A program made the translations under genes and the position numbers. The notes below the pieces were generated by a model, which saw only the letters and a list, made by a program, of their open reading frames with translations, did not search any database and was not told the DNA's origin. From an uncultured Acidobacteriota bacterium (lineage in GTDB: Bacteria > Acidobacteriota > CAIWXX01), in contig CAIWXX010000078.1 of NCBI GenBank assembly GCA_903916735.1, positions 62,001 to 126,000 on the forward strand: a DNA stretch of 64,000 nt, given 5' to 3'. Shown here piece after piece: positions 61,121 to 64,000 of the stretch (position 1 is the first letter of the stretch; every line of letters starts with the position of its first letter).

Positions 61121-61230
61121 CGCGCCGAATTTCCGTTTCCGCGGAAAACCGGGGACCCGATTTGTGGGGCGAATCGCTTGAGGCGTAAGGCTTCCTCGGC
61201 CCGAGCCCGTCAGCTAACCCGGTAGGCCAT
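61121..61230 (+). ncRNA. Cyclic di-AMP riboswitch (ydaO/yuaA type)
   Basis: The ordered conserved blocks of the ydaO-yuaA class are present: a 5' CGCCGAA strand, ACCGGGGACCCGATTTG leading into TGGGGCGAATC, a variable hairpin, and the 3' block CCCGTCAGCTAACC with GGTAGGC. The 5' and 3' ends can pair (CGCC with GGC). The GGAGGAG ribosome site follows at once (61232-61238). In this class c-di-AMP binding turns the gene off, often by terminator formation. I do not see a clear terminator here, so control might act on translation. It stands before a KimA-like transporter, a classical target. Confidence 0.85.
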
Positions 61231-61242
61231 CGGAGGAGAAAC

Positions 61243-61323
61243 ATGAACGTCGGTCACTCTGAATTGGGAGGGCTCGGCGAAGAAGATTCCGACAAGCTCG
61301 CAACCACCCATGGAATCCGTTAA
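61243..61323 (+). CDS. Possible 26-residue leader peptide overlapping the transporter start
   Basis: The strong ribosome site GGAGGAG belongs to an ATG at 61243, not to the transporter ATG at 61310. This frame (MNVGHSELGG, LGEEDSDKL) ends at TAA 61321-61323, 14 bases inside the transporter gene and in another phase. Either it is a coupling leader, or a one-base sequence error hides the true N-terminus of the transporter. Confidence 0.4.
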   Translation: MNVGHSELGGLGEEDSDKLATTHGIR

Positions 61324-63280
61324 GCGAATCCTTTTCGGCGAGCCTCGGGATCCGACCGATCCGAAGGTTTTTCACAAGATTTCCCTGATCGCCTTCCTGG
61401 CATGGGTCGGTTTAGGCGCAGACGGGCTGACATCATCCTGCTACGGTCCGGACGAGGCCTTCCGGGCCATCCTCGGGCACCGTTATCTGGCATTCCACTT
61501 GGCGCTCATGACGGCCATCACTGTGGCCGTTATCTCCTTTGCCTATAGCCTCCTCATCGAGCATTTCCCCAGCGGCGGTGGAGGATACCTCGTCTCCACC
61601 AAGCTCCTGGGGGCCAAAGCCGGCGTTGTTTCCGGCTCCGCACTCGTCGTCGATTATGTGCTCACAATCACGGTTTCCATCTGTTCGGGCGTGGATGCTC
61701 TTTTCAGCATGCTGCCGATCGGATGGCAGAATTTCAAGGTCCCGGCTGACCTGGTGGTCCTCGGCCTCCTGCTGCTCCTGAACCTTCGAGGAGTCAAGGA
61801 ATCGGTCAAACTCCTTTTGCCCATCTTCATCTTCTTTGTAGCCGCCCATTTCCTCCTCATCACCTACGGCATCTTCAGCCATATCTGGGCTCTTCCGGGC
61901 GTGATCTCCACATCGCACGCGCAGATGACGAGAGACGCAAGCAGTCTGGGGTGGATTCCACTGCTGCTCATTCTCTTCAGATCCTACTCGTTGGGCGCAG
62001 GGACGTACACAGGAATCGAGGCCACGTCGAATGCTGTGCCGATTCTGAGGGAACCCCGGGTCGCCACAGCCAAGCGGACGATGCTTTACATGGCCATCTC
62101 GCTGGCGTTCACAGCAGGAGGAATCCTCTTTTGTTATCTCCTTTGGAACGCATCCCCTGAGCCGGGCAAAACCATGAACGCCGTGCTCGTGGAGAGGGTC
62201 TTTGGCTCGTGGGCTATCGGCACATGGGCCGTCGGCAAATGGCTTGTCATTTTCACACTGGCATCAGAGGGTGCTCTATTGTTCGTCGCAGCACAGACCG
62301 GGTATATCGATGGACCGCGAGTCCTCGCCAATATGGCCGTCGACTCATGGGTTCCTCATCGATTCGCACAGCTCTCCGATCGCCTTGTCACCAAATACGG
62401 CATCCTTATCATGGGGATCTCATCCGGATTGCTCGTGATCTATACCCATGGAAAAGTCTCGTTTCTTGTCGTTCTTTATGCCATTAATGTTTTTATAACA
62501 TTCAGCCTGAGCCAGCTTGGGATGAGCCGTTACTGGCTGGGAGAAGGCCGTCATCGCGCACCCCATTGGCGGCGATACCTTGTCATCCACGGCGTGGCGC
62601 TCATTCTCTGCCTCTCAATTTTAACGATCACCGTTTTTGAAAAGTTCGCCGAGGGGGGCTGGCTGACAATCGTCATAACAACTTCGCTGGTCATCCTGTG
62701 CCTGCTGATTCAGAAGCATTACGCCGGGATCCGAACCGAAATCAGGAAGCTGGATACCATACTCGACGAGATCCCGACAACACCAATGCCGGATGCCATG
62801 GCGGAATTGGATCCGAACAAACCGATCGCCGCACTCCTGGTCTCGGGCTACGGAGGCCTTGGGATTCACTCGATTCTCTCCATTCAGCGTCTCTTCCCGG
62901 GCTACTATAAGAATATTCTGTTCATCTCGCTGGGCATCGTGGACTCGGGCAGTTTCAAAGGCCGGCACGAAGTTGAGAATCTGGAAAAAGACACGGAAGA
63001 GAACCTGAAAAGGTACGTGGCATTCGCACGGAGTCTCGGGTTGCAGGCCGATTTCCGCTACAACCTGGGAACGGATGTTGTGGGAGAAGCCGAGCCGCTT
63101 TGTCAGGAAGTGGTGAAAGAATATCCGACAACGGTTTTTTTCCTTGGGAAACTGATCTTCGCCAAGGAGAAGCTGTACTATCGTATTCTGCACAACGATA
63201 CGGCGTTTGCCATTCAGAGGCGGCTGCAATTCAGCGGCCTGCAAACAGTTGTTCTGCCGATTCGCATGAACGTGGATTAA
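61310..63280 (+). CDS. APC-superfamily transporter resembling the K+ importer KimA
   Basis: The protein has 656 residues. The start ESVKRILFGEPRDPTDPKVF leads into about twelve membrane helices (residues 30-465), with FLAWVGLGADGLTSSCYGPD in helix 1, EHFPSGGGGYLV in helix 2-3 and SLGAGTYTGIEATSNAVPIL in helix 6. The last 180 residues form a soluble Rossmann-like domain (PIAALLVSGYGGLGIHSILS, YYKNILFISLGIVDSGSF), the place of the KimA-type cytosolic domain. With the c-di-AMP riboswitch upstream, K+ uptake is the best inference. Amino-acid transport cannot be excluded. The ATG has no ribosome site of its own. Confidence 0.88.
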   Translation: MESVKRILFGEPRDPTDPKVFHKISLIAFLAWVGLGADGLTSSCYGPDEAFRAILGHRYLAFHLALMTAITVAVISFAYSLLIEHFPSGGGGYLVSTKLLGAKAGVVSGSALVVDYVLTITVSICSGVDALFSMLPIGWQNFKVPADLVVLGLLLLLNLRGVKESVKLLLPIFIFFVAAHFLLITYGIFSHIWALPGVISTSHAQMTRDASSLGWIPLLLILFRSYSLGAGTYTGIEATSNAVPILREPRVATAKRTMLYMAISLAFTAGGILFCYLLWNASPEPGKTMNAVLVERVFGSWAIGTWAVGKWLVIFTLASEGALLFVAAQTGYIDGPRVLANMAVDSWVPHRFAQLSDRLVTKYGILIMGISSGLLVIYTHGKVSFLVVLYAINVFITFSLSQLGMSRYWLGEGRHRAPHWRRYLVIHGVALILCLSILTITVFEKFAEGGWLTIVITTSLVILCLLIQKHYAGIRTEIRKLDTILDEIPTTPMPDAMAELDPNKPIAALLVSGYGGLGIHSILSIQRLFPGYYKNILFISLGIVDSGSFKGRHEVENLEKDTEENLKRYVAFARSLGLQADFRYNLGTDVVGEAEPLCQEVVKEYPTTVFFLGKLIFAKEKLYYRILHNDTAFAIQRRLQFSGLQTVVLPIRMNVD

Positions 63281-63292
63281 AACAAAGCCGCG

Positions 63293-63811
63293 TTATCGAG
63301 ACTTTTGGCCGGTATCTTCCTTCAGGCTGATGATAAAGGACTCGAGTTTCACTGCCATGCTCGTATCATCATACAGAACTGAGGCTTCGTTGTTCTTCTC
63401 CATTGCCGAGTTTGTCAGGTTATGACTCCCCAACAATACATATCGACGATCGACGACGATGACCTTGAGATGAGATCTCCGCTCTGGACGATCAAAAAAA
63501 ACCGGAACGCCGAGTAACTTCAGAGTCGCAGCTGTTTCACGGTTCGTCTGAGTGATGTCATCGTTTCTTTCGGCAGATTGTTCCAGTATCACCTGCACGG
63601 CAACGCCACGCTTCACTGCTGCCGCCAGGCAGCGCTCGACTTCCGAAATCCGATCGCCTTTCGACATAAGGTACATGCCGATCGTGACGCTCTTTCGAGC
63701 CGTACCGATGAGCTCCTCAGCTTTCGGCAGATACGCGTCATTCAGTAAGAGTTCAGCGTTGCCGGATGCGGCCATGAACAGGGCAACGACATAGGAAGCT
63801 AATTCCATCAT
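63293..63811 (-). CDS. Phospholipase D-like protein with a single HKD motif, secreted
   Basis: I chose the ATG at 63811 because a signal peptide starts there (ELASYVVALFMAASGNAE). The frame stays open to 63952, and starts at 63910 or 63952 are possible. The protein has 172 residues from 63811. The PLD active site is HLKVIVVDRRYVLLGSHNLT followed by N, the HxKxxxxD...G..N signature of single-motif nucleases of the Nuc type, which dimerise. The preceding VTIGMYLMSKGDRISEVERC and AVKRGVAVQVILE fit the fold. It is probably a periplasmic nuclease or phosphodiesterase. It is convergent with the transporter gene, 12 bases away. Confidence 0.88.
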   Translation of the reverse strand: MMELASYVVALFMAASGNAELLLNDAYLPKAEELIGTARKSVTIGMYLMSKGDRISEVERCLAAAVKRGVAVQVILEQSAERNDDITQTNRETAATLKLLGVPVFFDRPERRSHLKVIVVDRRYVLLGSHNLTNSAMEKNNEASVLYDDTSMAVKLESFIISLKEDTGQKSR

Positions 63812-64000
63812 GCGCTGATTCAACACTAATGATATGTGCAGTGCAAGGCCCAATAATCCGGCAGCAAGGCTCTTGCAAACCTGGACGTGGATTTCTGCTT
63901 CTCTGTGCATCTTGACGCGAGAGAACCGGGACGAGTAACGTACGGCCTGCAAACAACAGGGAGTGGCATATGAAATCAGTCCGACTCATTCCAATTCGAC

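Noticed and set aside
1-64000. CRISPR arrays, transposase genes or prophage
   Set aside because: No regularly spaced direct repeats, no DDE/serine/tyrosine recombinase motifs and no phage structural genes were seen.

Overview
The window looks like chromosomal core DNA from a Gram-negative bacterium of moderately high GC. It carries an ADP-heptose/LPS-core operon, a TonB-dependent receptor, an outer-membrane beta-barrel protein and many signal-peptide proteins. I cannot place the lineage. The mix of MoxR/DUF58, DUF4388, DUF507, TPR-kinase and degenerate EnvC/CtpA genes would fit an uncultured phylum-level group near Acidobacteriota or a similar clade, but that is a guess. There is no prophage, transposase, plasmid or CRISPR signal. 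The accessory content is small: dispersed non-coding repeats and several gene remnants.

Layout. 1-4.5 kb: zinc-ribbon gene, dNTPase, and a membrane-anchored TPR protein ending in a Ser/Thr kinase. 4.5-10 kb: a frameshifted gene, a small membrane protein, a TlpA-like thioredoxin, a CocE-type hydrolase and tRNA-His with its own promoter. 10.2-19.2 kb: one tightly overlapping operon (RDD, SpoIIM-like, membrane protein, DUF4129, DUF4350, MoxR, a possible 41-residue peptide, DUF58, GH13 amylase). 19.3-24.4 kb: a C45-type Ntn hydrolase and an envC-ctpA-yibQ cell-wall operon in which the first two members lack catalytic residues. 24.8-32 kb, minus strand: esterase, MarR remnant, Crp/Fnr regulator, SLH/TPR lipoprotein, hflX-hfq-miaA and a DUF4388 gene coupled to a 40-residue membrane peptide. 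32.6-36.9 kb: secA and guaB.

37-44 kb: a glycosyltransferase-methyltransferase fusion, a secreted protein, an isoprenylcysteine-methyltransferase-like protein, an MFS exporter, an ornithine-cyclodeaminase homologue, two DUF507 genes and a decayed gene resembling a GH18 chitinase. 44.4-48 kb, minus strand: gmhB, rfaE1, rfaE2, a heptosyltransferase and a membrane methyltransferase, which make ADP-heptose and transfer it. 48.8-54.3 kb: an AmpG-like permease, a beta-barrel protein, a secreted protein, accD and folC.

Two regulated transport systems stand out. At 54.35-59.83 kb a TonB receptor, binding lipoprotein, FecCD permease and ATPase of vitamin-B12 type share an operon with nikR. A 7-N13-7 inverted repeat upstream has NikR-box geometry, so the cargo is probably nickel rather than cobalamin. 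At 61.09-63.28 kb a consensus-like promoter leads into a ydaO/yuaA-type c-di-AMP riboswitch, then a short overlapping leader ORF and an APC-superfamily transporter resembling the K+ importer KimA. The window ends with a secreted phospholipase-D-like protein.
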